The notes under the pieces were generated by a model, which did not search any database, had not been told where the DNA came from, and worked only from the letters and a program-made list of their open reading frames with translations. The translations under genes were made by a program, and so were the position numbers. 64,000 nucleotides of DNA from Reyranella aquatilis (GTDB lineage: Bacteria > Pseudomonadota > Alphaproteobacteria > Reyranellales > Reyranellaceae): assembly GCF_020880995.1 (NCBI RefSeq), contig NZ_JAJISD010000008.1, positions 186,001 through 250,000 on the forward strand, read 5' to 3'. Positions 37,589 to 46,564 of this stretch are shown in pieces. The first letter of the stretch is position 1; every line of letters starts with the position of its first letter.

Positions 37589-38566
37589 TCACGTCTTCGG
37601 CTCCACATGCCCGCCAAAGGCGTGGCGCATGGCGGACAGGAGCTTGTTGGCGGTGCCCTCGCGGTCACGCGATCGGAAGCGGGCGTAGAGGGCGGCCGAC
37701 AGCACGTCGGCCGGCACGGCTTCCTCGATGGCGGCGTTGATGGTCCAGCGGCCTTCGCCCGAATCCTCGACGAAGCCGGAATACTTCGCGAGGGCCGGAT
37801 CCTCGGCCAGCGCGGCGGAGGTGAGGTCGAGCAGCCAGGAGCTCACGACGCTGCCGCGCCGCCAGACCTCGGCGATATCGGCCAGGTCGAGATCGTAGCG
37901 CCGCTCCTCGGGCACCGCTTCGGACGAGACCTTGCGCAGGATCTCGAAGCCTTCTGCATAGGCCTGCATCAGCCCGTACTCGATGCCGTTGTGCACCATC
38001 TTGACGAAATGGCCGGAGCCGCTCGGGCCGCAATGGAGGTAGCCGCGCTCGACGCGGGGATCGCGCGTTTCGCGGCGCGGCGTCCGGGCGATCGTGCCTT
38101 CGCCGGGGCTGAGGGCGGCGAAGATCGGATCGAGCCGCTCGACCGCCTCCTTGTCGCCGCCGATCATCAGGCAGTAGCCGCGTTCGAGGCCCCAGACGCC
38201 GCCGCTGGTGCCGCAGTCGAGATAGTGTATGCCCTTCGCCTTCATCTCGCGGGCGCGACGGACATCGTCCTGGAAGAAGGCATTGCCGCCATCGATGATC
38301 GTGTCGCCGGGCGCGAGCAGCCGGCCGAGTTCCGCGACCGTCGCCTCCGTGATCTCGCCGGCGGGTAGCATGACCCAGGCGTGGCGCGGCTGGCCGAGCT
38401 TGCCGACCAGATCGGCAAGGTTCGCCGCGCCGACGACGTTCTGTCCCACGAGACCCGCGACCGTCTCGGGATTCTGGTCGAACACGACGCAGTCGTGTCC
38501 GTGCCGGACGAGCCGGCGCACGAGGTTGGCGCCCATCCGTCCCAGGCCGATCATCCCGAGCTGCAT
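37589..38566 (-). CDS. gnd: 6-phosphogluconate dehydrogenase (decarboxylating), short form
   Basis: A 325-residue enzyme that oxidises 6-phosphogluconate to ribulose 5-phosphate and CO2. The N-terminal [18 protein letters not shown] binds the cofactor, and [20 protein letters not shown] and [18 protein letters not shown] hold the substrate and the catalytic Lys. At about 300 residues it is the short tetrameric type (YqeC/GndA-like), often NAD-dependent. The ATG at 38566 gives MQLGMIGLG; the longer frame is not coding. It is divergent from gluconokinase, a matching pathway partner. Confidence 0.92.
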   Translation of the reverse strand: MQLGMIGLGRMGANLVRRLVRHGHDCVVFDQNPETVAGLVGQNVVGAANLADLVGKLGQPRHAWVMLPAGEITEATVAELGRLLAPGDTIIDGGNAFFQDDVRRAREMKAKGIHYLDCGTSGGVWGLERGYCLMIGGDKEAVERLDPIFAALSPGEGTIARTPRRETRDPRVERGYLHCGPSGSGHFVKMVHNGIEYGLMQAYAEGFEILRKVSSEAVPEERRYDLDLADIAEVWRRGSVVSSWLLDLTSAALAEDPALAKYSGFVEDSGEGRWTINAAIEEAVPADVLSAALYARFRSRDREGTANKLLSAMRHAFGGHVEPKT

Positions 38567-38618
38567 TCTTTTCTCCCGTTCGTTTCCTGATCCCGCCTGC
38601 ATGATAAGCTGACGGACA

Positions 38619-39125
38619 ATGAAGACCATCGTCGTCGTGATGGGGGTGTCGGGATCCGGCAAGAGCACTGTCGCCAGCCTACTGGCCGAACGGCTGGGTT
38701 GCGCGTTCCAGGACGGCGACGATCTCCACCCGCGAGAGAATGTCGAGAAGATGAGCCGCGGGACGCCGCTCACCGATGCCGACCGGCTCCCCTGGCTGCA
38801 GGCGATCGCGCGCCACATCGACGGCTGGCGGGAGAGGGGTGAGGCGGGCGTCGTCACCTGCTCGGCGCTGAAACGCCTCTACCGCGATATCGTCGTGGGC
38901 GAACGGCGCGACGTCGCGCTGATCTATCTCAAGGGCTCTCAGGCGCTGATCCACGGCCGGCTCGCCGCGCGCACGTCTCACTTCATGCCGCTCGGTCTGC
39001 TCGACAGCCAGTTTGCGACCCTGCAGGAGCCCGCCGAGGACGAGCGGCCGATCGTCGTCGACATCGGGCCGGAGCCATCGCAAATCGTCCGTGAGATCGC
39101 GCGCAGGCTGGCGGAGAGATGCTGA
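38619..39125 (+). CDS. gntK: Gluconokinase
   Basis: GntK (168 aa) phosphorylates gluconate to 6-phosphogluconate, the substrate of the divergent gnd product. GVSGSGKST (9-17) is the P loop; [22 protein letters not shown] and [10 protein letters not shown] are family motifs. No clear ribosome binding site precedes the ATG. The 52-base gap to gnd should hold both promoters. It overlaps the next gene by 7 bases. Confidence 0.94.
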   Translation: MKTIVVVMGVSGSGKSTVASLLAERLGCAFQDGDDLHPRENVEKMSRGTPLTDADRLPWLQAIARHIDGWRERGEAGVVTCSALKRLYRDIVVGERRDVALIYLKGSQALIHGRLAARTSHFMPLGLLDSQFATLQEPAEDERPIVVDIGPEPSQIVREIARRLAERC

Positions 39126-39715
39126 GGATCATCGGCAAGGCAAGCTCGATCAACGTGCGCAAGGTCCTGTGGGCCTGCGACGAGATCGGTATTGCCTACG
39201 TGCGCACCGACGACGGTCCCGAGATGAAGCAGAATCCCAACGGGCTCGTGCCGGTCATCGCCGATGGCGATTTCGTCCTGTGGGAGAGCAACACGATCCT
39301 GCGTTATCTCGCGCATAAATGGGCCGCGCGGGCACTGCTGCCGGAAGAGCCGCGGCGGCGTGCCGAGGTCGAGCGCTGGATCGACTGGCAGGCGACCGAA
39401 TTCAACACGGCATGGCGCTACGCCTTCTCCGCCATCGTGCGGCGCAATCCGGCATTTCACGATGCGGCGCAGATCGAGGCTTCGCGCCGCGAGTGGAACC
39501 GCATGGCGGGCATCGTGGAGACGCAGCTCGAGGCGACGGGCGGCTACATCGCCGGACGGGCTTTCAGCCTTGCCGACATTCCCATCGGGCTTTCGATCCA
39601 TCGCTGGATTGTGACGCCGATGGACAAGCCGTCTCTGCCGCATGTCGATGCCTACTACCAAAGGCTGGCATCGCGGCCCGGTTTCCTCAAACATGGGCGC
39701 AACGGGATTCCCTGA
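39119..39715 (+). CDS. Glutathione S-transferase family protein
   Basis: A 198-residue GST. The thioredoxin-like N domain (1-78) contains SSINVRKVLWACDEIGI, NPNGLVPVI and WESNTILRYL; the helical C domain follows. Ser9-Ser10 in KASSINVRK is the likely glutathione-activating site. The ATG at 39119 overlaps the gntK stop. A Bug solute-binding gene follows within 12 bases, an arrangement repeated at 52964-54566. Confidence 0.88.
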   Translation: MLRIIGKASSINVRKVLWACDEIGIAYVRTDDGPEMKQNPNGLVPVIADGDFVLWESNTILRYLAHKWAARALLPEEPRRRAEVERWIDWQATEFNTAWRYAFSAIVRRNPAFHDAAQIEASRREWNRMAGIVETQLEATGGYIAGRAFSLADIPIGLSIHRWIVTPMDKPSLPHVDAYYQRLASRPGFLKHGRNGIP

Positions 39716-39726
39716 GGGAGGAAACA

Positions 39727-40698
39727 TTGAAGACGATGATGCGGCGCGCCGTGTGTGCGCTGGCTCTGGCTGCCGTCGCAGCACCGGCGTTTGCGCAGGA
39801 CTATCCCACCAAACCGATCAAGCTCGTCGTCCCCTACGCGCCGGGCGGCGGGGCGGATTCGGTGGCGCGCATCGTGGCCAAGAAGGTCTCGGAGAATACC
39901 GGCCAGGCGATCGTGATCGAGAACAAGGGCGGCGCGGGCTCGATCGTCGGCACCGATCTCGTCGCCAAGGCGGAGCCCGATGGCTATACGCTGCTGCTCG
40001 GCCAGTCGGGCCCGATCTCGATCAATCCGGCCGTCTACAAGTCGCTGCCCTACGATCCGGTGAAGGACTTCGCGCCCGTCACCATGACGACGGCCTATCC
40101 CTACATCCTGGTCGTCAATTCCGAGTCGCCCGCCAAGACCGTGCAGGAGTTCGTGGCGCTGGCCAAGAGCAAGCCCGGTACGATGAACTACGGCTCGACC
40201 GGCGTCGGCGCCGCCAACCATCTCGTCGCCGAGCTGTTCGCGAGCAAGGCAGGCCTGAAGATGACGCACGTGCCCTATCGCGGCACAGCGCTGGCCGTGG
40301 GCGATCTCGTGGCTGGCACGTTGAACGTCGTGTTCGGGGACCCGATTAGCGTCCTGCCGCACATCAAGTCGGGCAAGCTGCGGGCGCTGGCCGTCACCAG
40401 CCTCGAACGCTCGCCGGTCGCGCCCGAGGTGCCCACGATCGCCGAAAGCGGCTACCCCGGCTTCGAGGCGCTGGCCTGGCACGGCATCCTGGCGCCGGCC
40501 AAGACGTCGCCGGCCGTCGTGAAGAAGTTGAACGCCGAGATCGTCAAGGCCCTGGCCGACCCGGCAACGAAGGAGTTGCTGGTCAACCAGGCGATGCAGA
40601 CCGTGGGCAACTCGCCGGAAGCCTTCGCGGCCTTCATCCAGAAGGACATCGCGACCTGGAAGGCGGTCGCGGCGGCCGCCAACGTCACCGTCGAGTAG
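39727..40698 (+). CDS. Bug/TctC tripartite tricarboxylate transporter solute-binding protein
   Basis: A 323-residue periplasmic binding protein. I chose TTG at 39727 because GGGAGGA lies about 5 bases upstream; ATG at 39736 is in frame but 14 bases from it. Either start gives a signal peptide ending AFA before QDYPTKPIK. VVPYAPGGGADSVARIV, IENKGGAGSIVG and HVPYRGTA are Bug signatures. No transporter membrane genes are nearby. Its last 14 bases overlap the convergent MmgE/PrpD gene. Confidence 0.88.
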   Translation: MKTMMRRAVCALALAAVAAPAFAQDYPTKPIKLVVPYAPGGGADSVARIVAKKVSENTGQAIVIENKGGAGSIVGTDLVAKAEPDGYTLLLGQSGPISINPAVYKSLPYDPVKDFAPVTMTTAYPYILVVNSESPAKTVQEFVALAKSKPGTMNYGSTGVGAANHLVAELFASKAGLKMTHVPYRGTALAVGDLVAGTLNVVFGDPISVLPHIKSGKLRALAVTSLERSPVAPEVPTIAESGYPGFEALAWHGILAPAKTSPAVVKKLNAEIVKALADPATKELLVNQAMQTVGNSPEAFAAFIQKDIATWKAVAAAANVTVE

Positions 40699-42034
40699 GC
40701 ACCGCGAGCCGCAGCAGGTTGGACACGTCCTCGCTGCGGTCGAGCGCCCAGACGGCATCGATCAGCGGCTGGATGTCGTGGGCGGGCTCCCAGCGCCGCG
40801 CCTCGTCGCGCAGCTTGGCCTCGATCTCGGCGTCCTTCAGCGGGTTCGAGGAACTGCCGCGCGCGGCGTGGGTCGACAGGGCATGCTTCTTGCCGTCGAC
40901 CGTCCATATGTCCATCTCGGCGGCGATGGTCGCGATGCGGTCGTCGGCCGAGCATTCGAACCTGGCCCTCATTGCTTTGATGGCGGGATCGGCGACGCAG
41001 GCATCGGTCAACTGGTCGAGGCCCGCCTTGCCGAGCACGAGGGCCGCCGCCACGCAGTGCTGCAGGCTGACCTGCGCCTCGCGGCCGGTGGCGATGTCGG
41101 CCCGGTCGGTCCGTTGCAGGAGCAGGGGATTGCCGCGTACGGCGATGCGCTCTACCGCCAGTTCCGGATGGGCACGCCGCCAGTCGAGGGCGAGATCGAG
41201 CAGGGGATGGATCACGAAGCCCGCGGCGTAGGGTTTGATCGAGTTGTTGGTGACCTGCCAGTCCTTGCCCAGCCCGTCGAGCAGGGCCGCCCAGTTCGGC
41301 GGCTCGCCCATGGCGGCGAGGAAGCCCTGTGCGCCGGCGATCGGCTCGGGCGGGCCGGCAAAGCCCTTCTCTGCCAGAAGGGCGGCGAAGAGCCCGTTGC
41401 GGGCGGCATTGCCGACGCTGACGCTCTTGGCCGGCCAGCCGAGGCACTCGCAGAGACCGGCGGACTGCGTCGCCGCGCTGCCGAGCGCCCACACCGTGCG
41501 CTCGGCGTCGAGGCCCAGCAGCTTGGCCGCGCCGGCCGCCGAGCCGAAGACGCCGCAGGTCGAGGTGATATGCCAGCCCCTGGGATAGTGACCGGGCGAG
41601 ACGGCGCCGCCGACGCGGCATTCGATCTCGAAGCCCAGCGCGAAGGCCAGCAACAGCTCGGGACCCGTTACCTGGCGGATCTCGGACAGGGCCAGCAGCG
41701 CGGGCGCCAGGGGCGAGGTCGGATGCACCACGGTCGGCAGGTGGGTGTCGCAATAATCGAAGACGTTGGCGCCGGCGGCGTTGAGGAACGCGGCCGTCAG
41801 CGGATCGATGCGCTCGGGCCGGCCGACGATGGTCGCCTGGCGGCCACCGGAGAACTCGCCCAGCGTCTGCAGGGCCAGGTCGACCGGCTGCGTGCGGCAC
41901 CCCGCGATCGCCACGGCGAAGAAGTTCATCAGGGCGCGCTTGGCCTCGTGGCGGGCCGGCCCGGGCAGGTTGTCCCACCGGGTGTCGACGACGAAGCGGG
42001 CGAGTTCCTGGGTTACGCCTTGTCTCGGAAGCAT
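40685..42034 (-). CDS. MmgE/PrpD family protein
   Basis: A 449-residue protein of the family that includes 2-methylcitrate dehydratase (PrpD), iminodisuccinate epimerase and cis-aconitate decarboxylase. VFDYCDTHLPTVVHPTSPLAPALLAL and the C-terminal domain fit the family. The start MLPRQGVTQEL at 42034 is chosen over the longer frame, which has no family resemblance upstream. No prpB or prpC lies next to it, so the exact reaction is open. In alphaproteobacteria such genes often sit beside Bug proteins, as here. Confidence 0.85.
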   Translation of the reverse strand: MLPRQGVTQELARFVVDTRWDNLPGPARHEAKRALMNFFAVAIAGCRTQPVDLALQTLGEFSGGRQATIVGRPERIDPLTAAFLNAAGANVFDYCDTHLPTVVHPTSPLAPALLALSEIRQVTGPELLLAFALGFEIECRVGGAVSPGHYPRGWHITSTCGVFGSAAGAAKLLGLDAERTVWALGSAATQSAGLCECLGWPAKSVSVGNAARNGLFAALLAEKGFAGPPEPIAGAQGFLAAMGEPPNWAALLDGLGKDWQVTNNSIKPYAAGFVIHPLLDLALDWRRAHPELAVERIAVRGNPLLLQRTDRADIATGREAQVSLQHCVAAALVLGKAGLDQLTDACVADPAIKAMRARFECSADDRIATIAAEMDIWTVDGKKHALSTHAARGSSSNPLKDAEIEAKLRDEARRWEPAHDIQPLIDAVWALDRSEDVSNLLRLAVPTRR

Positions 42035-42063
42035 GGGTACTCTTTCGAAGAGGAGAGAAACGT

Positions 42064-42552
42064 CTACTCGCGGACCGGATTGCCTTCGAGCTTGAGCGGC
42101 GCATCGGCCCCCGGCCTGATGCCCTCGTCGAGCCGCAGGCAGCCGGCGTTCAGCCCGTCGCCAGGCTTCTTGTCCACCGGGGCGATGAACAGCGCGGTCA
42201 CCTTGATGTCGCCCACGGCGAGCCGTGCCTCGCTCAGCCACCGCGTGGCGCGGATCGAGGCGCCGGCCTTGTCGAGCAGGACCCAGCCGCACATCACGGT
42301 TCGCTCGCCGGATGGATCGATGCGGACATGGGCGGTGTCGTTGCCCTTGAAGCTGCCCGCCGCACTCGTCACCTGCCATTCGAACGGTACGGCGCGGTAG
42401 AGCTTTGCGTCGTCGGCCGAGACGTCGATGGTGCCGACATAGTCGGCCTTCGCCAGCGACGGATCGCGGATCCAGCCCTGCGACGCCGCGATTCCGTAGA
42501 GGACGAGGGCGGCCGCCAGCAACAGAATCGCCCAACGCGGAATGCCGGTCAT
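42064..42552 (-). CDS. Exported or membrane-anchored protein of unknown function
   Basis: A 162-residue product I do not recognise. Residues 6-24 form a hydrophobic helix (signal peptide or anchor), and the rest looks like a soluble beta-rich domain with two Cys (in MCGWVLL and NAGCLRLD). It lies 12 bases after (downstream of) an SDR gene and 29 bases before the MmgE/PrpD gene on the same strand, so the three may be one transcript. No function is inferred. Confidence 0.65.
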   Translation of the reverse strand: MTGIPRWAILLLAAALVLYGIAASQGWIRDPSLAKADYVGTIDVSADDAKLYRAVPFEWQVTSAAGSFKGNDTAHVRIDPSGERTVMCGWVLLDKAGASIRATRWLSEARLAVGDIKVTALFIAPVDKKPGDGLNAGCLRLDEGIRPGADAPLKLEGNPVRE

Positions 42553-42564
42553 GGCCGGGCCCGA

Positions 42565-43329
42565 TCAGGCTAAGATCGGCGAGAGGCCGCCGTCGACCAC
42601 CAGCGTATGGCCGGTGATGTAGGAGCCGGCATCCGACGCCAGCAGCAGAAGCGCACCGCGCAGATCCTCCTGCTTGCCCCAGCGTGCCACGGCGGTGCGG
42701 CTTTCGAGCATGGCGTTGAAGTCCTCGTTCTGCTGGAGCGGCACGTTGAGCTCCGTGCGGATGTAGCCGGGCGCGATCGCGTTCGCCGTGACGTGCGGCC
42801 CGAATTCCGCCGCCAGGTTCTTGGTGAGCCCGATCAGCCCGTGCTTGGCGGAAACGTAGCCCGCGACCGAGGCGCGGCCGACGATTCCCAGGACAGAGGA
42901 GATGTTGACGATCCGGCCGTACTGGCGTGTCAGCATGTGGCGGCCGACCTCGCGGGACACGACGAACTGCGAGATCAGGTTGGTCTCGATCACCTTGCGG
43001 AAGTCCGCGGTCGCGGTATCGACGATGTCCTGCCGGTGGATGATGCCGGCATTGTTCACCAGCACGTCGATGCGACGATGCCTGGAAACGATGCCGCGGA
43101 CCTTGGCCACGACGTCCGCCTCGTCGGTGATGTCGAGCGGGACGACCTGCGCCTTGCCGCGCTTGCGGGTGACGGCGCGCGCCGTCACCTCGAGCTCTTT
43201 CACGCTGCGGCCGGCGCAGAGTACCGTGGCGCCAGCGCCCGCGAGGGCCAGTGCCATGTCGCGGCCCAGCCCGCGCGACGCGCCGGTGAGCAACACCACG
43301 CGATTCCTCATCGAAAACAGTTCGGCCAT
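42565..43329 (-). CDS. Short-chain dehydrogenase/reductase (gluconate 5-dehydrogenase-like)
   Basis: A 254-residue SDR with TGASRGLGRDMA, NNAGIIHRQDI and YVSAKHG. The cofactor-loop Arg in CAGRSVKEL suggests NADP. The pattern INR/NNAGII...RQ and the C-terminal YIRTELN resemble gluconate or 2-deoxygluconate dehydrogenases, a weak match. The start at 43329 gives MAELFSMRNRV; an internal Met 6 codons later is possible. It is divergent from another SDR. Confidence 0.85.
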   Translation of the reverse strand: MAELFSMRNRVVLLTGASRGLGRDMALALAGAGATVLCAGRSVKELEVTARAVTRKRGKAQVVPLDITDEADVVAKVRGIVSRHRRIDVLVNNAGIIHRQDIVDTATADFRKVIETNLISQFVVSREVGRHMLTRQYGRIVNISSVLGIVGRASVAGYVSAKHGLIGLTKNLAAEFGPHVTANAIAPGYIRTELNVPLQQNEDFNAMLESRTAVARWGKQEDLRGALLLLASDAGSYITGHTLVVDGGLSPILA

Positions 43330-43407
43330 GTTCCCGCCCGCTCGCTGCTTTGCGTTGGAGGGCGATCCTAGCCTATGAAAGGTGCCGCAGATATCGGGAG
43401 AAACGAC

Positions 43408-44208
43408 ATGGCGAAATCGAACAAGGTGGCGATCGTGACGGGGTCGGCGACCGGATTGGGCGCCTCGTGCGCGCTCGACCTGGCGGAGCGCGGCTGGAAC
43501 GTCGCGATCAACTATACCAAGAGCAAGAAAGAGGCAGACGAGACCTACGAGGCGGTCAAGGCCAAGGGCGTCGAGGCGATCCTCGTGCAGGCCGACATGG
43601 GCCAGGACGCCGACTGCCGGAAGCTGGCGGACGAGACCATGAAGAAGTGGGGCCGCATCGACGGTCTCATCAACAACGCCGGTACCACCAAGTTCCAGAA
43701 CCAGGGCGATCTCGACGGCGTCACGCCGGAAGACTTCGATCGCATCCTGCGGGTCAACGTCACCGGCCCCTACATGATGAGCCGGGCCGTCTTCCCGATG
43801 ATGAAGAAGCAGTGGGAGGCCGACCAGGTCCGCGGCTCGATCGTAAACATCTCCTCGATCGCCGGCGTGATGGGCGTCGGCAGCTCGATCCCCTACGCCT
43901 GCTCCAAGGGTGCGCTCAACACGCTGACGCTGACCCTGGCACGCTGGCTGTCGCCGGCGGTGCGCGTCAACACGGTATGCCCGGGCTTCATCCAGACGCG
44001 CTGGCTGCTGGGCGGGATGGGCGAGGAGAACTACAACAAGATGAAGATGGGCCAGGAGCAGAACACGCCCCTGCGCCAGGCCGGCACGCCCGAGCAGATG
44101 GCCGAGGCGGTGCTTTTCTTCCTGACCAGCGCCAGCAACATTACCGGCGAATTCCTGATCGTGGATGCCGGTATGCATCTCGCCAGCCTCCCGATGAAGG
44201 CGCGCTGA
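43408..44208 (+). CDS. Short-chain dehydrogenase/reductase
   Basis: A 266-residue SDR. TGSATGLGASCA binds the cofactor, INNAGTTKF is the structural motif and YACSKGAL holds the Tyr/Lys pair. The ATG at 43408 follows GGGAGAAA. It is divergent from the SDR at 42565-43329 across 78 bases in which I see no clear operator. Substrate unknown. Confidence 0.87.
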   Translation: MAKSNKVAIVTGSATGLGASCALDLAERGWNVAINYTKSKKEADETYEAVKAKGVEAILVQADMGQDADCRKLADETMKKWGRIDGLINNAGTTKFQNQGDLDGVTPEDFDRILRVNVTGPYMMSRAVFPMMKKQWEADQVRGSIVNISSIAGVMGVGSSIPYACSKGALNTLTLTLARWLSPAVRVNTVCPGFIQTRWLLGGMGEENYNKMKMGQEQNTPLRQAGTPEQMAEAVLFFLTSASNITGEFLIVDAGMHLASLPMKAR

Positions 44209-44250
44209 GGCCCACACAGCACGAACTGGTCGTGAAGACGCGGCGCAACA

Positions 44251-44282
44251 GAAGAGATTTTTCTTTCGGATAACCTCTCTTC
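44251..44282 (+). repeat. Short inverted repeat before the CmcJ-family gene
   Basis: GAAGAGA (44251-44257) and TCTCTTC (44276-44282) are perfect inverse copies with an 18-base A/T-richer spacer. They lie in the 155-base gap between the SDR gene and the CmcJ-family gene. This could be a weak terminator or an operator; neither is proven. I see no other structure in the gap. Confidence 0.3.
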
Positions 44283-44363
44283 ATGGAGCGCCGCACATCT
44301 TCTCGATGGCGCAGGAAGGCGGCGAGACCAAGATCATCCGTACATCTTCGGAGGTCCTGGACC

Positions 44364-45212
44364 ATGACGCTGCAAGAACAACTCGACGTCTTCTCGAACC
44401 TGTCGAGCGTTGTCGCCGACATGAACTATCTGGCGCCGATGACGGAGCGGCCGCGCAACTACACGTTCGATCCGGCGCCAGGCGTGCCGCGCAGCAATAT
44501 CGAAAACGAGGTACGTGCCGTCGCAATTCACGATGCGCGACCCGTCGCCGGTTCGGTGTCGCTCGATGCCAACGGCTTCGCGCTCGTCGAGCACCGCAGT
44601 GCCGTAAGGGACTTCTTCGACGATGAGGAGGTCCGGCGCGTCTACTATCCCGAGGTCGAACGCCTGGTACGCGAGGCGACCGGCGCGGATCGCGTACACA
44701 TCTTCGACCACACGACCCGCCGCCGCGTTCCCGATGTCGAGGCGCAGGCGGACGCACCGCGCCAGCCGGTGCGTCGCGTCCATATCGACCATACGGCGCG
44801 CTCGGGTCCGCAGCGGGTGCGCGATCTGCTGCCTGACGAGGCCGACGAATTGCTGAAGGGGCGGGTGCAGGTCGTCAACCTGTGGCGCCCCATCAAGGGA
44901 CCGCTGCTCGATTCGCCGCTCGCCGTCTGCGATGCGACCACCATCTCATTCGACGATCTGGTGCCGTCGGACCTCGTTTACCCGCACCGCGTCGGCGAGA
45001 CCTACTCGGTGAAGTTCAATCCCGCGCACCGCTGGTACTACGTGCCCAGGATGCGCACCGACGAGGCGTTGCTGCTCAAGTGCTGCGATACGTCGGTGGG
45101 GGTACCGGCACGCTACACGCCGCACAGCGCCTTCACGGATCCCACGGCACCCGCCGATGCGCCGCCACGCGAGAGCATCGAGGTCAGGACGCTGGTGTTC
45201 CACCGGTCCTAG
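44364..45212 (+). CDS. CmcJ/NvfI-type oxygenase-like family protein
   Basis: A 282-residue protein of the family of CmcJ (cephamycin 7-alpha methoxylation), NvfI and AsaB, related to Fe(II)/2-oxoglutarate enzymes in annotation. HIDHTARSGPQRV has the H-x-D pair, NLWRPIKGPLLDSPLAVCD and HRWYYVPRM are conserved, and YTPHSAFTDP near the end offers the second His. The ATG at 44364 follows CGGAGGTCC. No antibiotic biosynthesis genes are nearby, so it is probably a stand-alone hydroxylase or desaturase of unknown substrate. Confidence 0.75.
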   Translation: MTLQEQLDVFSNLSSVVADMNYLAPMTERPRNYTFDPAPGVPRSNIENEVRAVAIHDARPVAGSVSLDANGFALVEHRSAVRDFFDDEEVRRVYYPEVERLVREATGADRVHIFDHTTRRRVPDVEAQADAPRQPVRRVHIDHTARSGPQRVRDLLPDEADELLKGRVQVVNLWRPIKGPLLDSPLAVCDATTISFDDLVPSDLVYPHRVGETYSVKFNPAHRWYYVPRMRTDEALLLKCCDTSVGVPARYTPHSAFTDPTAPADAPPRESIEVRTLVFHRS

Positions 45213-45265
45213 CGACCAACGTCGCTGCGGACAGACATCGTTCCGTGCGCGATGCCGGAATGGCG

Positions 45266-45817
45266 TTACGGGATCTCGTGGCCGCGGCCGATGTTGCGGA
45301 CGACTTCCTTGAGGTGCGGCTTCACTTCGAGGAGCGCCTTGCGGTAGGCGACCAGCCCCCGCAGCATCGCGCCATCGCGCTTCAGCAGCGTGTCGGCGAA
45401 CTCGACCATGCGGGTGTTGGGCCAACCGTGCTTGCGTAGGTCCAGCAGCTTCAGGAAGGCCTCTTCCTCGTTTCCCGGCGCGAACTGCGTCATCAGGATT
45501 GCCGCCGCCGCGGTCGAGCGCGAGATGCCGGCGTGGCAATGGACGAGGACGTGGCAGTCGGGCCGGGCATGCACCCGTTCGCCGAAGGCCAGGACCTTCT
45601 CGATGTGCGCCGGCGTGCAGGCCTCGAAGCCCGGATATTCGGCCACCACGTCGTCGAAGCGGATCAGTTCGTGGTCGATGCCCGAATACCCGTCCAGCGC
45701 CGGCGGGCGCGGCTCGTGGGTGTCGATGATCGACAGGACGTGGCTGACGCCGACGGCGCAGTGTTGCGGCAGTTCGGGAATGCCGCAGATCGTGACCTTG
45801 AAGGGGGGGAGTGCCAT
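45266..45817 (-). CDS. Dual-specificity/tyrosine phosphatase-like protein
   Basis: A 183-residue protein with the cysteine-phosphatase loop HCHAGISRS: Cys94 and Arg100 of the C-x5-R motif. Asp55-Asp56 lie in a region that may supply the general acid. A small cytoplasmic phosphatase is likely. The start is preceded not by a ribosome binding site but by TAGGGT six bases upstream, which includes the TauE stop codon. It is last in a three-gene minus-strand run. Confidence 0.82.
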   Translation of the reverse strand: MALPPFKVTICGIPELPQHCAVGVSHVLSIIDTHEPRPPALDGYSGIDHELIRFDDVVAEYPGFEACTPAHIEKVLAFGERVHARPDCHVLVHCHAGISRSTAAAAILMTQFAPGNEEEAFLKLLDLRKHGWPNTRMVEFADTLLKRDGAMLRGLVAYRKALLEVKPHLKEVVRNIGRGHEIP

Positions 45818-45826
45818 GGCGGAACC

Positions 45827-46564
45827 CTACAACAAGCCACGCGCCATGTGCAGTCCAAGGCCCAGCAGTCCGATCAGGAACACGCGGCGGAACATCTCGG
45901 GTGACAGGGCGTCGCGCGATTTTTGGCCCAGCCAGACGCCGATCGACGTTGGCACGATGGCCGCCAGGCCGCCGATCGTGTTGGCGGTGTCGAAGGCGCC
46001 CTGGCGGAAGAGGGCGAAGGTGAGTGCCCCGATCAGGAAGATGAACAGGATGCCCAGCGCCTGGACGAGGTCGTCCTTGTTGATGTCGAGCGACTGCATG
46101 TAGGGCAGGAACGGCACGGCGGCGATGCCGGTGATGCCGGCCACGGCGCCGCTGGCGATTCCCATCAGCGGGTTCATCCAGCGTTCGGTCTGCCGCGACA
46201 CGCGGGGGCGCCATGCCAGCAGGGCGATGGTCGAATAGACCACCAGCATGACGCCGAGCCAGGCGGAGGCCTGCGCCGACCCGAGCTTGCCCAGGGTCGC
46301 GGCGACCACGACCAGGGCGATCGTGGCGGTGAGCGCGAGCGTCCAGAAGCGGCGGAACAGGCGCAACAGTCCCCGGCCGTAGATTGCCTGCCAGACGTTC
46401 GTGGTGAGGGTCGGAATGGCCATGATGGCGAGGGCGTCGTCGAGCGGGACGGCCAGGGTCATGATCCCGACGGCGATGGGCGGCAAGCCGATCCCGATGG
46501 CTCCCTTGGCGATGCCGGCGACGATGAAGGCGGCGGCGACGACAAGGATCTGGAACTCGGTCAT
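45827..46564 (-). CDS. TauE/SafE family membrane transporter
   Basis: A 245-residue protein with about eight hydrophobic segments. The N-terminal IVAGIAKGAIGIGLPPIAV and the repeat half GIASGAVAGITGIAAVPFLPYM are the TauE/SafE signature. Members are proposed to export sulfite, sulfoacetate or related anions. Its start overlaps the stop of the hydrolase gene (ATGA), and a phosphatase gene follows after 9 bases. The substrate is not known. Confidence 0.87.
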   Translation of the reverse strand: MTEFQILVVAAAFIVAGIAKGAIGIGLPPIAVGIMTLAVPLDDALAIMAIPTLTTNVWQAIYGRGLLRLFRRFWTLALTATIALVVVAATLGKLGSAQASAWLGVMLVVYSTIALLAWRPRVSRQTERWMNPLMGIASGAVAGITGIAAVPFLPYMQSLDINKDDLVQALGILFIFLIGALTFALFRQGAFDTANTIGGLAAIVPTSIGVWLGQKSRDALSPEMFRRVFLIGLLGLGLHMARGLL

